From: Mycoplasma sp. Pen4
GTDB taxonomy: Bacteria > Bacillota_I > Bacilli_A > Mycoplasmatales > Metamycoplasmataceae
NCBI RefSeq assembly: GCF_014352955.1
Contig: NZ_CP060691.1
Coordinates: 496,001-560,000, forward strand
DNA: 64,000 nucleotides
Direction: 5' to 3'
Shown here: positions 11,285 to 22,577 of the stretch, piece after piece
How positions within the stretch are numbered: position 1 is the stretch's first letter
Layout of the letters: every line of letters begins with the position of its first letter
Notes under the pieces: model-generated
The model's database searches: none
Seen by the model: the letters and a program-made list of their open reading frames with translations, nothing else
What the model was told of the DNA's origin: nothing
Translations under genes and position numbers: made by a program

Positions 11285-12484
11285 ATGAAGAAATTTTTTA
11301 ATAAAAACGATGCAATTAATGACATTTTTTTAAACAGAAAAAACTTTTTAACTGCTTTGTCATTGGTTGTTTGATCAAAACGGGATGTGCCTAGTGATCT
11401 TGAAAAACATAAAAGAGGGATTACATTTTGAACATTTGCATATGCTATTGCAGTTTCAATTGCATGTTTTGCTTCATTTGTTTTCTTGATTGAAATACCT
11501 ACTACTGCACTAGGTTACATTCACTGAGAACGCTTTATTGTAGCGTTACAAATCATTACACTACTATTATTTATTATTGACTATGGACTACATATGGCAA
11601 CATATAAATATCGCCATACTGAAATACAAAAACCACTGTGAAAAATGACTTTAAAATACATTTTTTCATTCAAAGGTATCATTATACTTTTATGTATTTT
11701 ATCTTCATTAAATGCTGTGACTTATTTCTTAAGCAATAATGAATTAGATAATTATAGAAAGACACCAATTTACAATTTCTTTAATGGTTTTAAAACTCTT
11801 AATGCCTTAAAGGTAGTTAGATTCTTCTTTATATTAACCTTATTCACACCATTCAAAATCATTTCAGGTGTCTTTGAAAAACAAAAATCAACTTTATCTT
11901 ATATCTTTCTTTTAATTGTTGTTGTTATCTTCATTTTTGCATTATTAATTTGAAATAATGAATTAGAATATCTTAAACAACAACAAGTTTCATGAATTAA
12001 AGAAAACATCGCTCCAGCGACAATTTTAAATGATCCAAATTATAGTTCATATACTAAAGTTGCTGACTGAAACAAAATTCAAAATAATAATATTGACATC
12101 ATCAAAGCATTTAATGATTTCATGAATAATTGAAAACCTGCTGATAATGATGTTCAAGCATGAACTCAAAAAACTAATTGAGAAAATGAATTTAACTCAA
12201 TTTCAAATGGATACGTACAAAGTTTCATGGATTCAATTTACTTTGCTACAATTACACTAACAACAATTGGATATGGTGATTATGTACCACATGCACCAAT
12301 AGCACGTGCTTTAGTGGCTTTAATGTCATTGTTAGGTATCGCAATTATTGCCATTCCTTCTGGGGTTATTGCTGGGTCTTTCTTAACACAAATCCAAAAA
12401 CAAGTTTCAGATAAAAAACAATCTAAAAATAAAGCTAAAAATATAAACAATAATGACACAATTTCAAAGGAGGAAAATGATTAA
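11285..12484 (+). CDS. Voltage-gated-type potassium channel
   Basis: 399 residues. Six transmembrane segments can be placed: about 47-70, 83-103, 130-150, 168-190 (with Lys and Arg, a modest S4), 200-222 and 340-362. The selectivity filter TTIGYGD is at about 326-332. The segment between S5 and the pore helix (about 224-314) is roughly 90 residues, rich in Trp, Asn and Lys, much longer than in common Kv channels; it should face outward. The C-terminal tail is a short Lys/Asn-rich cytoplasmic stretch with no RCK domain. The mRNA looks leaderless (TATAAT 6 nt before ATG). The stop overlaps the start of nfo. Confidence 0.88.
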
Positions 12485-13304
12485 ATTAGGTTCACACGTT
12501 TCATTTAAAGCTCCAAATTATCTAGTTGGCGCAGTTGAAGAATCACTTTCATATAATGCTAATGCTATGATGATTTATTTAGGAGCACCACAAAACGCAA
12601 GACGTGTTGATGTATCGAAATATAAATTAGAAGAATATTTATCAAAATATCAAGACAAAATGCCACTTGAAAACATTGTTGTGCATGCTCCATACATTAT
12701 TAACCCATCTAATCCTGATAAAGCAAGATTTGCAATTGATTTCTTAATCGAAGAAATTAATAGAATGAATTATATTGGGTTAAAGTGATTAGTTCTACAC
12801 CCTGGTGCATCAGTTGGTTATGAAACTGAAGAAGCATTAGACACATTAGTTGATAGTCTAAATGAAGTATTGGCAAACACCAAAGATGTTGTGATTTGTA
12901 TTGAAACAATGTCTGGTAAAGGTACAGAAGTTGGAATTAATTTAGAGCAAATTTCTCATATTCTTAAATGAACAAACTCAGATCGTATTAAAGTTTGTCT
13001 TGATACATGTCACATTTGAGATGCAGGATATGATATTAAAGATTATGAGAATTTTAAAAACGAATTGAAGCAATGAGATTTACTAAAAGAAATTAAAGTT
13101 ATTCACTTGAATGATTCTAAAAACGAAATTATGTCGCACAAAGATAGACACGCAAATATTGGTACAGGATGTATTGGTACAGAAGCTTTAAAAAGATTTG
13201 TTCATGATCCAGATTTTGAAAACATGCCAATAATTCTTGAAACACCAGTTCCGGAAACTGGTCCAATCTACAAAGAAGAAATTGAACTTTTATTAAACAA
13301 ATAG
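12477..13304 (+). CDS. nfo: Endonuclease IV (AP endonuclease)
   Basis: 275 residues, full length. Zinc-site motifs of the Nfo family are present: VVHAPYIIN, LVLHPGA, CIETM, CLDTCHIWDAGYD, VIHLNDSK and DRHANIG. It cuts DNA 5' of abasic sites in base excision repair. The start at 12477 is chosen because AAAGGAGG lies just upstream and it matches the family N terminus (IKLGSHVSF). It overlaps the channel gene's end by 8 bp (ATGATTAA), so the two are one transcription unit. Confidence 0.95.
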
Positions 13305-13396
13305 ACTGCACTAAAAAAATTTAGAAAAATGCATTTTTTGTTTATAATATAAAAGACTTATTTAAATATATTTAAAAATCAAGTAAAGGAGCTATT

Positions 13397-13549
13397 ATGG
13401 CAAGAGAAGGTTACACATTAGTTTGTGCTGAATGCAAAATGGAAAACTACATTTCTAAGAAAAACAAAAAGAACCACCCAGAAAAAGTGGAACTTAACAA
13501 ATACTGCGCTAAATGCAACGCACACACAAACCATAAAGAAAAGAAATAA
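13397..13549 (+). CDS. rpmG: 50S ribosomal protein L33 (first copy)
   Basis: 50 residues. Four cysteines in CAEC and CAKC form the zinc ribbon, and the N terminus [10 protein letters not shown] fits. AAAGGAG precedes the ATG. A second, divergent L33 gene lies at 16595-16744. Monocistronic, with a terminator. Confidence 0.93.
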   Translation: MAREGYTLVCAECKMENYISKKNKKNHPEKVELNKYCAKCNAHTNHKEKK

Positions 13550-13584
13550 GCATAGCTCTTTTCAATAAAATTAATAATAATATT

Positions 13585-13612
13585 AACTTAGGCATTTGTC
13601 TAGGTTTTTTTA
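13585..13612 (+). terminator. Terminator of rpmG
   Basis: Stem AACTTAG/CTAGGTT with one G-U pair, then seven T. Confidence 0.7.
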
Positions 13613-13654
13613 TAAAGGTTTATAATATATATAAATTTATTTATAGGAGACGAA

Positions 13655-14698
13655 ATGAACAGAATTAAATTAGATGAAATGTTTGAAAAAACAGGAGTAG
13701 AAGTTTTAATTTCTGAAGCCCCTCAAACTAGATTATGATATGCTGATGTTCAAACATCAGATGGTTTTATTGCCATTGAAAAAGACAAAGCAACATTATT
13801 TGTTGATGGACGTTACATTGAATACGCACAAAACAATGCCAAAAATGTTGATATCGTTTTAATCAAAGGCAATTCACTTGCTGAATGATTTAAAAATAAA
13901 GGATTCAAAAAAATCGCTTTAGAAAAAAACTACTTAACAAAAGAAGTCGAAAATAGAATTGTTAAAATGGTAAACCCAGAGCACATTGAATGAGTTGATG
14001 CACAAGCATTAAGAGTTCTTAAATCAGAAAAAGAAATCGAAACATTACAAAAAGCTATTGATATCTCACTTACAGCATTAGCAGAATTTAAAGAATGAGT
14101 TAAACCTGGCATTACTGAAAAAGAAGCAGGTGCATGACTTAACTATTTAATGAAGAAACATGGTGCTGAAAAAGAAGGTTTTGATGAAATTATTGCAACT
14201 GCAGCTTCATCAGCAGAGCCACACCACCACACAACAGATAAAAAACTTGTTGCAGGTTCATTATTAAAAGTTGATTTTGGAGCACAATATCACGGATACA
14301 CAGCAGACATCACAAGAACATTTATTTTAGGTGATGAAAAAGATGCCGATCCTAAAATGCTTGAAATTTTAAACATTGTAAAAGAAGCAGCTGCTGAAGG
14401 AAGAAAAATTGTTCGTCCTGGAATTAAAGCTTCAGAAGTTGATAAAGCTTGTCGTGATTACATTAAAGCAAAAGGTTATGGTGAATATTTTGTTCACTCA
14501 ACAGGTCATGGACTTGGTATTGATGTTCATGAATGACCTTCTATCTCACCTATGTCAGAGTGAGTGTTAGAACCAGGAATGGTATTAACTGTTGAACCAG
14601 GAATTTACATCGAAGGATTCGGTGGAGCAAGAATCGAAGATGATGTTTTAGTTACAGAAGACGGACACATTGTTTTATCAAGAAGAAACGAAAAATAA
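13655..14698 (+). CDS. pepP: Xaa-Pro aminopeptidase (M24B)
   Basis: 347 residues: an N-terminal creatinase-like domain (1-about 120) and the pita-bread catalytic domain. The five metal ligands of the family can be seen: D in KVDFGAQ, D in [10 protein letters not shown] in [13 protein letters not shown] in LTVEPGIYI and E in GARIEDD. It removes an N-terminal residue ahead of proline. ATAGGAGA precedes the ATG; a TATAAT near 13623 is the promoter. The pip gene follows 5 bp later, so two proline-specific peptidases are cotranscribed. Confidence 0.94.
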
Positions 14699-14703
14699 TA
14701 AAT

Positions 14704-15639
14704 ATGAAACTTTATAATGAAATTGAACCTTATGTTCAAGATTATTTAAAAGTTGATTCACTACATCAAATATATTATGAAGTTAGCGGTAACCCAAATG
14801 GTGTTCCCGTTTTCTTTATACATGGTGGCCCAGGTGGATCAACAAACCCAAAGTGCCGTCGTTTCTTTGATCCTAATTATTACAAAATTATACTTTTAGA
14901 TCAACGTGGTTGTGGTAAAAGTTTACCAACAGCAGAATTAACAAATAATACTACTTGAGATTTAGTAGAAGATATTGAAAAATTAAGAAAACATTTAAAC
15001 CTTAATAAAATCATTTTATTTGGTGGTAGTTGAGGTACAACATTATCTTTATGTTACGCCATCAAATATCCACAAAATGTCTTACATTTAGTGTTGAGAG
15101 GTATTTTCTTAGCTCGTCAAGAGGATGTTGACTTTTTATATGAAAAAGGTGCTAGTTTCTTTTATCCAGAAGCATTTGAAAAATATGCAAATTATATTAA
15201 AGGTTTCCCTGGTAATTCAATACTAGAAAAATACTATAATGTTCTAATTAAAAGAGATGAAAATGCCTATGTTGCAGCTAAATACTTCTCTGAATGGGAG
15301 TCATCACTAGTTAGTGTTCATAAACCTAAACCTTTTAAATCTGATAAAATTGCAGATTATCAAATCGCCATTATGGAATCGCATTACTTTATAAATAAAT
15401 CATTCTTACCTGAAGATAATTTTATTTTAAACAATGCACACATAATTAAAGATATTCCTACTCACATTGTGCACGGTCGTTGCGATGTTGATACACGTCC
15501 GGTTGGAGCATATTTATTAGCTAAACAATTAAATAATTGCAAGCTTAATTTTGTTGCCACAGCAGGTCACACACAATGAGACAGGTATAATCAATCTAAA
15601 CTTATTTCAGTCATGGAAGAAATTAAAAAATTATATTAA
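14704..15639 (+). CDS. pip: Proline iminopeptidase (S33, alpha/beta hydrolase)
   Basis: 311 residues. Motifs: oxyanion HGGPGGS, nucleophile elbow GGSWGTTLSL, acid-loop GRCDVDTRP and catalytic His in AGHTQWD. It releases N-terminal proline from peptides, complementing PepP, with which it forms an operon. No Shine-Dalgarno of its own is clear in the 5-bp gap, so translation may be coupled. Confidence 0.94.
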
Positions 15640-15645
15640 AATCAA

Positions 15646-15676
15646 ACCTTATACATCTATGGTATAGGGTTTTTTC
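15646..15676 (+). terminator. Terminator of pepP-pip
   Basis: Stem ACCTTATAC/GTATAGGGT (one wobble) followed by six T. Confidence 0.8.
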
Positions 15677-15683
15677 TTTTGCA

Positions 15684-15711
15684 TAAAAAAATCATGCTTT
15701 GCAACATGATT
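15684..15711 (-). terminator. Terminator of rpmG-secE-nusG
   Basis: Stem AATCATG/CATGATT followed by a minus-strand T-run; it faces the pip terminator. Confidence 0.75.
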
Positions 15712-15725
15712 ATCATTATTTAATA

Positions 15726-16328
15726 TTAATATTCATCAGTTTGTTTTAAAACGTCTAAACTTAATTCAATTGGTGTTTTCTTACCGAATGATTCGATTTC
15801 AACAACTGCTTCGTTCTTTTCAACATCTAAAACTTTAATAACACCGATTTCACCTTTGAATGGTCCATCAATAATTTCAACAAGATCATTAATTTTAAGA
15901 CCAAGTAAGTTTTTACCAAGGTTGAATAATTCTAATGCTTCTTCTTCAGTTCTAATCATTTTCTTGATTTCACGTAATGAAACTGGTGTTGGTTTAGCTC
16001 CCTTACCTGATGATCCGATGATCCCTGTAACATTTTGTGTGTTACGTACAACATATCAAGCTTCATCTGTAATATCCATATTTGCGAAAATATATCCTGG
16101 GTAGATATTTACATATTTAATTTTGTATGGTTCACCTAAACGTTTTTTCTCAATTTCTTTAGCTGTTAATGTAGGTTTTTTAAAGATTTTAAAAGCACCT
16201 GTTTCACATGCTTCTGCATTAAAACAATCTGCAACATTTTCAGCAATAATACGGTTGTTTAAAGCTTCTAAAACTTGATCTTCTTTTCCTCTAACAGTTG
16301 AGATCATATATCATTTAAAATTAGTCAT
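15726..16328 (-). CDS. nusG: Transcription termination/antitermination protein NusG
   Basis: 200 residues: NGN domain with WYMISTVRGKEDQV at the start and PGYIFANM, then a KOW domain (NDLVEIIDGPFKGEIGVIKVL). It binds RNA polymerase and couples it to ribosomes. Start with AAAGGA upstream. Conserved order rpmG-secE-nusG, read on the minus strand. An insert between the NGN beta strands (NAEACETGAFKIF) is common in mycoplasmas. Confidence 0.96.
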
Positions 16329-16352
16329 ATTTAATCCTTTCAGAATTTAAAT

Positions 16353-16595
16353 TTAATTTGTTGGCGTTGATCCTAAAATAGATCATAAGTGAGTGAAACC
16401 AATTGAAACACCATAAACAAATAAAGTAAATAAGATTGTAAAAACAATTATTTTAATCATATTATGTCAGTTAGTCTTAGCAGATGGTCATCTAACACGT
16501 TTGATATCTTTAACCACTTTACGGAAGAAGTATATTTTCTTACGAGGTGGTTTTTGTGAATTATTTTGTAACTGTGTATTTGAATTTTGAGACAT
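16353..16595 (-). CDS. secE: Preprotein translocase subunit SecE
   Basis: 80 residues. A basic N-terminal cytoplasmic part (PPRKKIYFFRKVVKDIKRVRWPS) precedes one membrane segment (about 48-70) with the conserved KxxxxxKxVxWP-like element. It stabilises SecY. The ATG overlaps the L33 stop by one base (TAATG), indicating coupled translation. Confidence 0.93.
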
Positions 16596-16744
16596 TAAAT
16601 TTCCTCTTTGTGTAATGTATGTTCCTTACAATGTGGACAGAACTTTTTAATTTCAATTCTAGCCATATTTCCATTAGATTTATTTGTTGAATAATTCTTT
16701 TTTCTGCACATTTCACATGCTATTGCAATCTTATTTTTTTTCAT
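16595..16744 (-). CDS. rpmG: 50S ribosomal protein L33 (second copy)
   Basis: 49 residues with zinc-ribbon cysteines in CEMC and CPHC and the motif ARIEIKKFCPHC. It heads the canonical rpmG-secE-nusG cluster. It is only about half identical to the copy at 13397 by eye; both retain all four cysteines. Confidence 0.93.
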   Translation of the reverse strand: MKKNKIAIACEMCRKKNYSTNKSNGNMARIEIKKFCPHCKEHTLHKEEI

Positions 16745-16811
16745 AGTTAAATTTTAACACATTCAACTAAAAATGAGCCTACTTTAATAAATAAAGTAGA
16801 CCCATTGATTT

Positions 16812-17450
16812 TTATGATATTGCATAACTTTTAAGTAGTTGGTTAGTCTCATTTAAAAATTTTATTTTCTTATTTAATTTTTCAATATTATCTTTTGCTG
16901 CTTGTATTTGAATTTCATCTATTAAAGTTTTATCTTTAGAAACTTTTGCACCTTTATCATAGGTTTCAATGTTAAAATGAGTGCGTAAATTAATAATATT
17001 CCTAAATGATTCACCTTTATTTTTTAATGAATTTTCAAAGGTATATTGAGAATTATTTAAACAATTAAAGTAGTTTAAAGTTTTTATTTTAATCAAATAT
17101 CAGAAGATATTTTTGAAAGAGTTAAATGAGTTGATTTTTTGATTATTCAATGAACTTAAATGAACTATTTTGCGATTTTTTCTATCTAGTTCACAAGAAT
17201 ATAAATCACATATAACGGTTTCAAATTGACTTCAAATTTGATTAATAATTTCATCAATTTCAAATTCACCACTACCTGTCATTCACTGAATTTTATGAGC
17301 TAAATTCTTAATATTTTGTTCATGTATATTAGTGAATGCAAATAGTAATTTTTCAAACCTAACAATTAAAATATTTGTACTTAAAAGTAAGAATGAATAA
17401 AGATACTCTTTTGAAGCGGTATTATCTTTAGTCAAGTTTATTGATTGCAT
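16812..17450 (-). CDS. Hypothetical protein
   Basis: 212 residues if started at the ATG at 17450, which overlaps the 3' end of the rRNA methyltransferase gene by 23 bp; a later ATG in the same frame (about 17316) is possible. I do not recognise it. It is mostly helical by composition, with a Lys/Gln/Glu-rich C terminus (residues about 175-205) that could form a coiled coil and several TGA-coded Trp. No signal peptide or membrane segment. It ends the cysS-trmH unit. A hairpin at 16774-16800 may terminate it. Confidence 0.6.
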
Positions 17451-18225
17451 CAAAAAGCACAATACCAGTTGCTACAGAAACATTTAATGACTGGACTGAA
17501 CCAAATTGTTCGATATAAACACTTTGATCAGTAACTGATAAAACACTTTTTGAAACTCCATCTCCTTCATTTCCTACCACTATTATTAAAGGTGTGTTGT
17601 ATGTAACTTTTATGTGTGGGAGTGCTTGCGGATTTAATGTTGTTGCATATACTCAATATCCTGATTTCTTAAGTTTTGTCAATGTTGCAGATAAACTATT
17701 AACTTTGTAGAAGTTCATTCCAACAAAACCGCCTGATGAAATCTTGATTGCTGTAGCATTTAAATCAGCGCAATTATCTTTTGGTAAAATGATATGTTTT
17801 ACACCGGCTGCATTGGCAGTACGGATAATTGCACCTAAATTATGAGGGTCTTGAATATGATCAAGTACTAAAATAACTTTAGGGTTGTGTTTAATTAAGT
17901 ACTCAACGCCTTGATAGTTTATTGAACTAGGTTTGGTATATGCTACAAAACCTTGATGATTTTCTCTTGTTTCTGAATCTAAGAAACTTTTATCGACAAT
18001 CTCTATTTTGATATCATCGTTAAAATATTTTTTATTATCACTATGTGCTAGTCTTATAAGATCAAATTTAAATCCATTATTATATGCATCTAAAACAGAA
18101 TTCTTACCGCAAATTTTAATTATGTTATCTACTTTAGATTCTTGTCTAAACTTTGTTTGATTGCTTTTTTTGTTATCAAATGAGTTGTTTTTATTTTTTG
18201 GTTTTTTATTATAGTTTTTATTCAT
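17428..18225 (-). CDS. rlmB: 23S rRNA (guanosine-2'-O-)-methyltransferase, SpoU/TrmH family
   Basis: 265 residues. A basic, Asn/Lys-rich N terminus (1-30), a substrate-binding domain, and the SPOUT domain with LVLDHIQDPHNLGAIIRTA, IIVVGNEGDGVS and SLNVSVATGIVLF, the three SpoU motifs. It methylates the ribose of a guanosine in 23S rRNA (RlmB role inferred; a tRNA TrmH role is less likely). AGGAAG precedes the ATG and overlaps the cysS end, the common cysS-rlmB pairing. Confidence 0.9.
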
Positions 18226-18232
18226 TTTCTTC

Positions 18233-19456
18233 CTAAATTAAGTGATTTTCCATTAATATTGCTCTAACTTTATCTGCTGTTTCATAATCTTTTTCAGCAA
18301 GCAATTCACGTCATTGATTATAAATTTCGATAAACTTATCAAAGTCAAAATCCTTAAAACCAAATCCAAGAGTGTTGAAAATTGCAATTAATGAAGCAAT
18401 ATATTTTGAATCTTTTTGTGTATTGATTAATTTAATAATGTCATTAACACTTTTATTGAAGTCACTAAATTTTCCTTCAAAGACTGAATAAAGTGTTTTT
18501 TCAACTAAGAAAACATCATAATCATCTAAATCAACATTTTGTAATTTTGCATTAAAGTAAACTCTTTTAATTTTTCTAAATATTGCTTCTACATTGGCAA
18601 AAGCGTCATCATTAACATCAATAATACTTGTCAAACCATTTAATAAAAATATCATTTTTAAAACATCAGGATTGTGTTCTTCAAGAAAACCCTTTGCTAA
18701 AACAACATTTTGCAATGACTTAGACATTTTAATTCCATTTAGATTAATTTGACCAGTACGTAATCATTTTTTGGCTAACTGATGTTTTGTTAATGCAAAA
18801 TATTGAATTGCTTCGTTTTCATGGTGTGGAAATGTTAAATCCATCCCACCACCATGGATATCAACACCTTCTACTCCGAAATTCTTTAAGATCAATGCGC
18901 AACATTCAGTATGTCATCCAGGTCTACCGGCACCAAAAGGTGATTCATATTTAATTCCATGTGTAGTATTTTTTCAAAGCGCGAAATCAGCATTATAACG
19001 TTTTTTGTGATCATGATCTTCAAAATTCATCTTATCTAAATCTTGATTAGATACTACACCATAGTGTCTTTTGTATTTTTTTACATCAAATCAAACATTT
19101 CCGTCATCATCTGTATAAGCCGCTTTATGGTGTATTAAATCACCAATGAAACGAGTGATAACATTAAGGTTTTTAGTAACATATTCAACCTTAGAAATAG
19201 TGTCAATATTAAAATTTTTAAGCAACTCTAAATATTGTTTTGAATACTTTTCAGCAATCACTTCTTCTGAAACTCCCAATTCAGAAGCTTTATTAATAAT
19301 TTTGTCATCTATATCTGTGATATTGTGTATAAAGTTAAACTCAATACCCAAAAATCTAGCAGATTTTAACATTAAGTCCATTGTTATAATTGGACGCAAA
19401 TTCCCGATATGTACATCATTGTACACGGTCGGACCGCAAACATATACTTTAAGCAT
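18233..19456 (-). CDS. cysS: Cysteinyl-tRNA synthetase
   Basis: 407 residues, a short but complete class I enzyme as in other mycoplasmas. The HIGH motif appears as VHIGN (15-19) and KMSKS at about 243-247. Zinc ligands include C7, the Cys in GWHTECCAL, and H/E in PHHENE. I chose the ATG at 19456: it gives the family N terminus ([11 protein letters not shown]) and a TATAAT ends 6 nt upstream, making it a likely leaderless start. The ATG at 19471 would lie upstream of that -10 box. Confidence 0.95.
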
Positions 19457-19613
19457 ATTTAAATTATACATTAATTGCAGTTGCTAAATTAGTTCAATTT
19501 TAGTTCAATATCCCCCAAAATAAACGATAAAAGTTTCACTTTAAATACTAAGAAAAAATGCGAATTTTTATATAATATAAAAAATATTTAATAAGTCTAT
19601 AAAAAGGAGCAAA

Positions 19614-21266
19614 ATGTCACTAAAACAATTAGTTAAAAATGCGATTGTCAATGTTTTGAATAATTTTCATAATGAAGGTTTTTTAAGTAGTGAATTTAAT
19701 GCAGAAAATTTAAAATTCAATATTACAGAACCAAATATTCCTGAAAAAATGAACCAAGATCAAGTTGTTTATAATTACTCAACAAATATAGCTTTCTTAT
19801 TAAAACAATACGTTAAAGCAGCGCCATTTACAATTGCTGAAAAAGTAGCAAGTGAATTAGCTAAAGATGATTTATTTGTAAGAGTAGATGTTTCAATGCC
19901 TGGGTTTATTAACATTGTTTTAAGTCCAAAAGCATTTGAATTTGTTTTATTAGAAATTGCAAAAAATAAACATCTTTATGGTGGAAGTTATATTAACAAA
20001 ACTCCAATTAATGTTGAGTTTGTTTCTGCTAATCCAACAGGTTTCTTACACGTTGGGCATGCACGTGGTGCAGCATTTGGTGATTCACTAGTTAGAGTTT
20101 TAAGACATGCTGGTTATGATGTTGAAGCAGAATATTATGTAAATGATGCAGGAAATCAAATTAATATTTTAGAAGCATCAGCAAGAGTTAGATATCTTGA
20201 ATTATTTGGTATTCAAACCGAAATGCCAGAAGACTGCTACAGAGGAAATGATATTATTTGAGCAGCACAACAAATTAAAGATCAATATGGTGATTACTTT
20301 GTTGAATACAACGAAACAAAACGTGAAGAATTCAAAACTATTGCAACTAAAATTCTTTTAGATAAAATCAAATCAGACTTAAATGATTTCAATGTAAGTT
20401 TTAATACTTTCTCATCTGAGAAAAAACTCAAAGATGATGGTTTAATTCAACCAGTTATTGAAAAACTTAAACCAAATTGTTATACACAAGATGGAGCATT
20501 ATTCCTTAAAACAACCGAATATGGCGATGACAAAGATCGTGTTCTAATTAAGAGTGACGGTTCATATACTTACTTAACACCCGATATCGCTTACCACAAA
20601 ACAAAATTTGATAAATGTGACAAATTAATCAACATTTGAGGAGCGGATCACTCTGGGTACATTGCAAGAATGAAAATAGCAATGCAATGTTTAGGATACA
20701 ATCCTGATAACCTTGATGTATTAACAATTCAATTAGTTAGACTTATTAAGGATGGACAAGAATTTAAAATGTCAAAAAGAGCAGGTACATCAGTTACACT
20801 TGCTGACTTGTTAGATGTATCTAATTCTGATGTAATTAGATTTATGATGTTAACAAGAGAAATCAACAATAAATTTGATTTTGATATTGATTTTGCTAAC
20901 TCACACGATTCAAACAACCCAGTTTACATTGTGCAATATGCACACTCAAGAACAGTATCATTACTTGAAAAACTTAAAGAACCAAAATTCGATGAAAATG
21001 TTCAATTAACTGAAAAAGCCAAAAAAGTCATTTTACATTTAGATGAATTTGTTGAAATTATTAAAACAATCGTGAATACATCAAAAGTTAACCTAATGAC
21101 ACAATACTTAATCGACTTAGCTAAAGTATTTAATAGTTTTTATGCTGAGACAAAGTTAATTGGAAACGAATTTGAAGCCGCTTATGCTTTACTAGTTAAA
21201 GATGTTCAAACAGTTTTAAGACTAGGACTTAGTTTAATTGGTGTTAGTGCACCAGATTCAATGTAA
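19614..21266 (+). CDS. argS: Arginyl-tRNA synthetase
   Basis: 550 residues. N-terminal Add1 domain, then the class I signature NPTGFLHVGHARG at about 140-152, a YVNDAGNQI segment typical of ArgRS, and the KMSKR motif FKMSKRAGT. A C-terminal anticodon-binding domain follows. Divergent from cysS. AAAAAGGAG is 6 nt upstream of the ATG, so it is a Shine-Dalgarno gene unlike its neighbour. Confidence 0.97.
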
Positions 21267-21315
21267 TAACTTTTTAAAGTTATATAATTTAGAAAAGAAA
21301 TAATAGGAGATTATC

Positions 21316-21594
21316 ATGACAGATACAAACAAAAAAATAACAACAAAAACAATGCTTGATATTGCAATTGCAACAGTTTCACAAGACCCTTCAAAAGAAT
21401 ATTCATTCTACGATATCTTTGACAAAGTTGAAGAAGAATTAAAAGATTCATGAGTAGAAAAATTTGTTACACCAACAACTACATATGACAAAATTCGTGA
21501 AACAAAAATGGGTGAATTACACCGTCTTTTAACAGTAGATAAAAGATTCGAATGAGTACCTGCTCAAAACAAATGAGTTGCTAGAAATATCTAA
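21316..21594 (+). CDS. rpoE: DNA-directed RNA polymerase delta subunit
   Basis: 92 residues, covering the HARE-HTH fold (MLDIAIATVSQDP, YSFYDIFDKVEEEL, TTYDKIRETKMGELHRLLTVDKRFEWV). The acidic C-terminal tail of Bacillus delta is missing, leaving only the folded domain. It aids polymerase recycling and selectivity. TAGGAGA before the ATG, and a TATAAT at about 21282. The aldolase gene follows 11 bp later. Confidence 0.88.
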
Positions 21595-21605
21595 TAGGAG
21601 GCATT

Positions 21606-22475
21606 ATGGCTTTAGTAAATGCAAAAGACATGCTCAAAAGAGCACGTAAAAACAAATATGCTGTGCCTCACTTTAATATCAATAACTTAGAATGAGCAAA
21701 AGCAATTTTATTAACATGTGAAGAAATGAACTCTCCTGTTATTTTAGGAGTTAGTGAAGGTGCATTAAAATACATGGGTGGTTTTAACACTGTGTCAGGA
21801 ATGATTTTAGGTCTATTAAAAGATTTAAAAATTAAAATTCCAGTTGCGCTTCACTTAGACCATGGAACTTATGATGGATGTGTAGAAGCTATTAAATCAG
21901 AAGGTTTCACATCAATTATGTTTGATGGATCATCATTACCATTTGAAGAAAATTATGAATTAACAAATCAACTTGTTCACTTAACAAAACAAAAAAATAT
22001 GTCAATTGAAGCAGAAGTTGGATCAATTGGCGGTGAAGAGGATGGAGTGATTGGTGCTGGCGAAATTGCTGATGTTAAACAATCACGTAAAATGGCTAAA
22101 TTAGGTATTACAGTTCTTGCTGCTGGTATCGGAAATATCCATGGCCCATATCCTAAAAATTGACAAGGACTTAATTTTGATGCACTAAGTGAACTTTCAC
22201 AAAATACAGGTTTAGGAATTGTATTACATGGTGGTAGTGGTATTCCTAAAGAACAAATTCAAAAAGCTATTTCAATGGGAGTTACAAAAATTAATGTTAA
22301 TACTGAATTGCAACAAGCTAACCATAAAGCAATTAGAGAATTCATTATTGATGGAAATGACTTAAAAGGTAAAAATTATGATCCACGTAAACTATACAAA
22401 CCTGGTTTCGAGGCAATGTGCCAAGTGGTAAAAGAAAAAATTATTGAATTCGGTTCAAACGATAGAGCACAATAA
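21606..22475 (+). CDS. fba: Class II fructose-1,6-bisphosphate aldolase
   Basis: 289 residues. Zinc and active-site motifs: HLDHG near residue 82, EAEVGSIGGEEDGV, GNIHGPY, and VLHGGSGIP with KINVNTELQ. It splits fructose-1,6-bisphosphate in glycolysis. TAGGAGG precedes the ATG. Cotranscribed with rpoE. Confidence 0.96.
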
Positions 22476-22493
22476 AATTAACTAAATAATATG

Positions 22494-22522
22494 GAAGGAA
22501 TATGGAAAATTCCTTCTTTTTT
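22494..22522 (+). terminator. Terminator of rpoE-fba
   Basis: Stem GAAGGAAT/ATTCCTTC followed by six T. Confidence 0.8.
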
Positions 22523-22577
22523 GTTCATTATTTGTAAAACTAAGCAATATATTTACAATATAGATATAAGGAGTTTA

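Noticed and set aside
16774..16800. Strong terminator after the hypothetical gene
   Set aside because: The CTACTTT/AAAGTAG stem exists, but the T-run is displaced by several bases, so I did not list it as a terminator.
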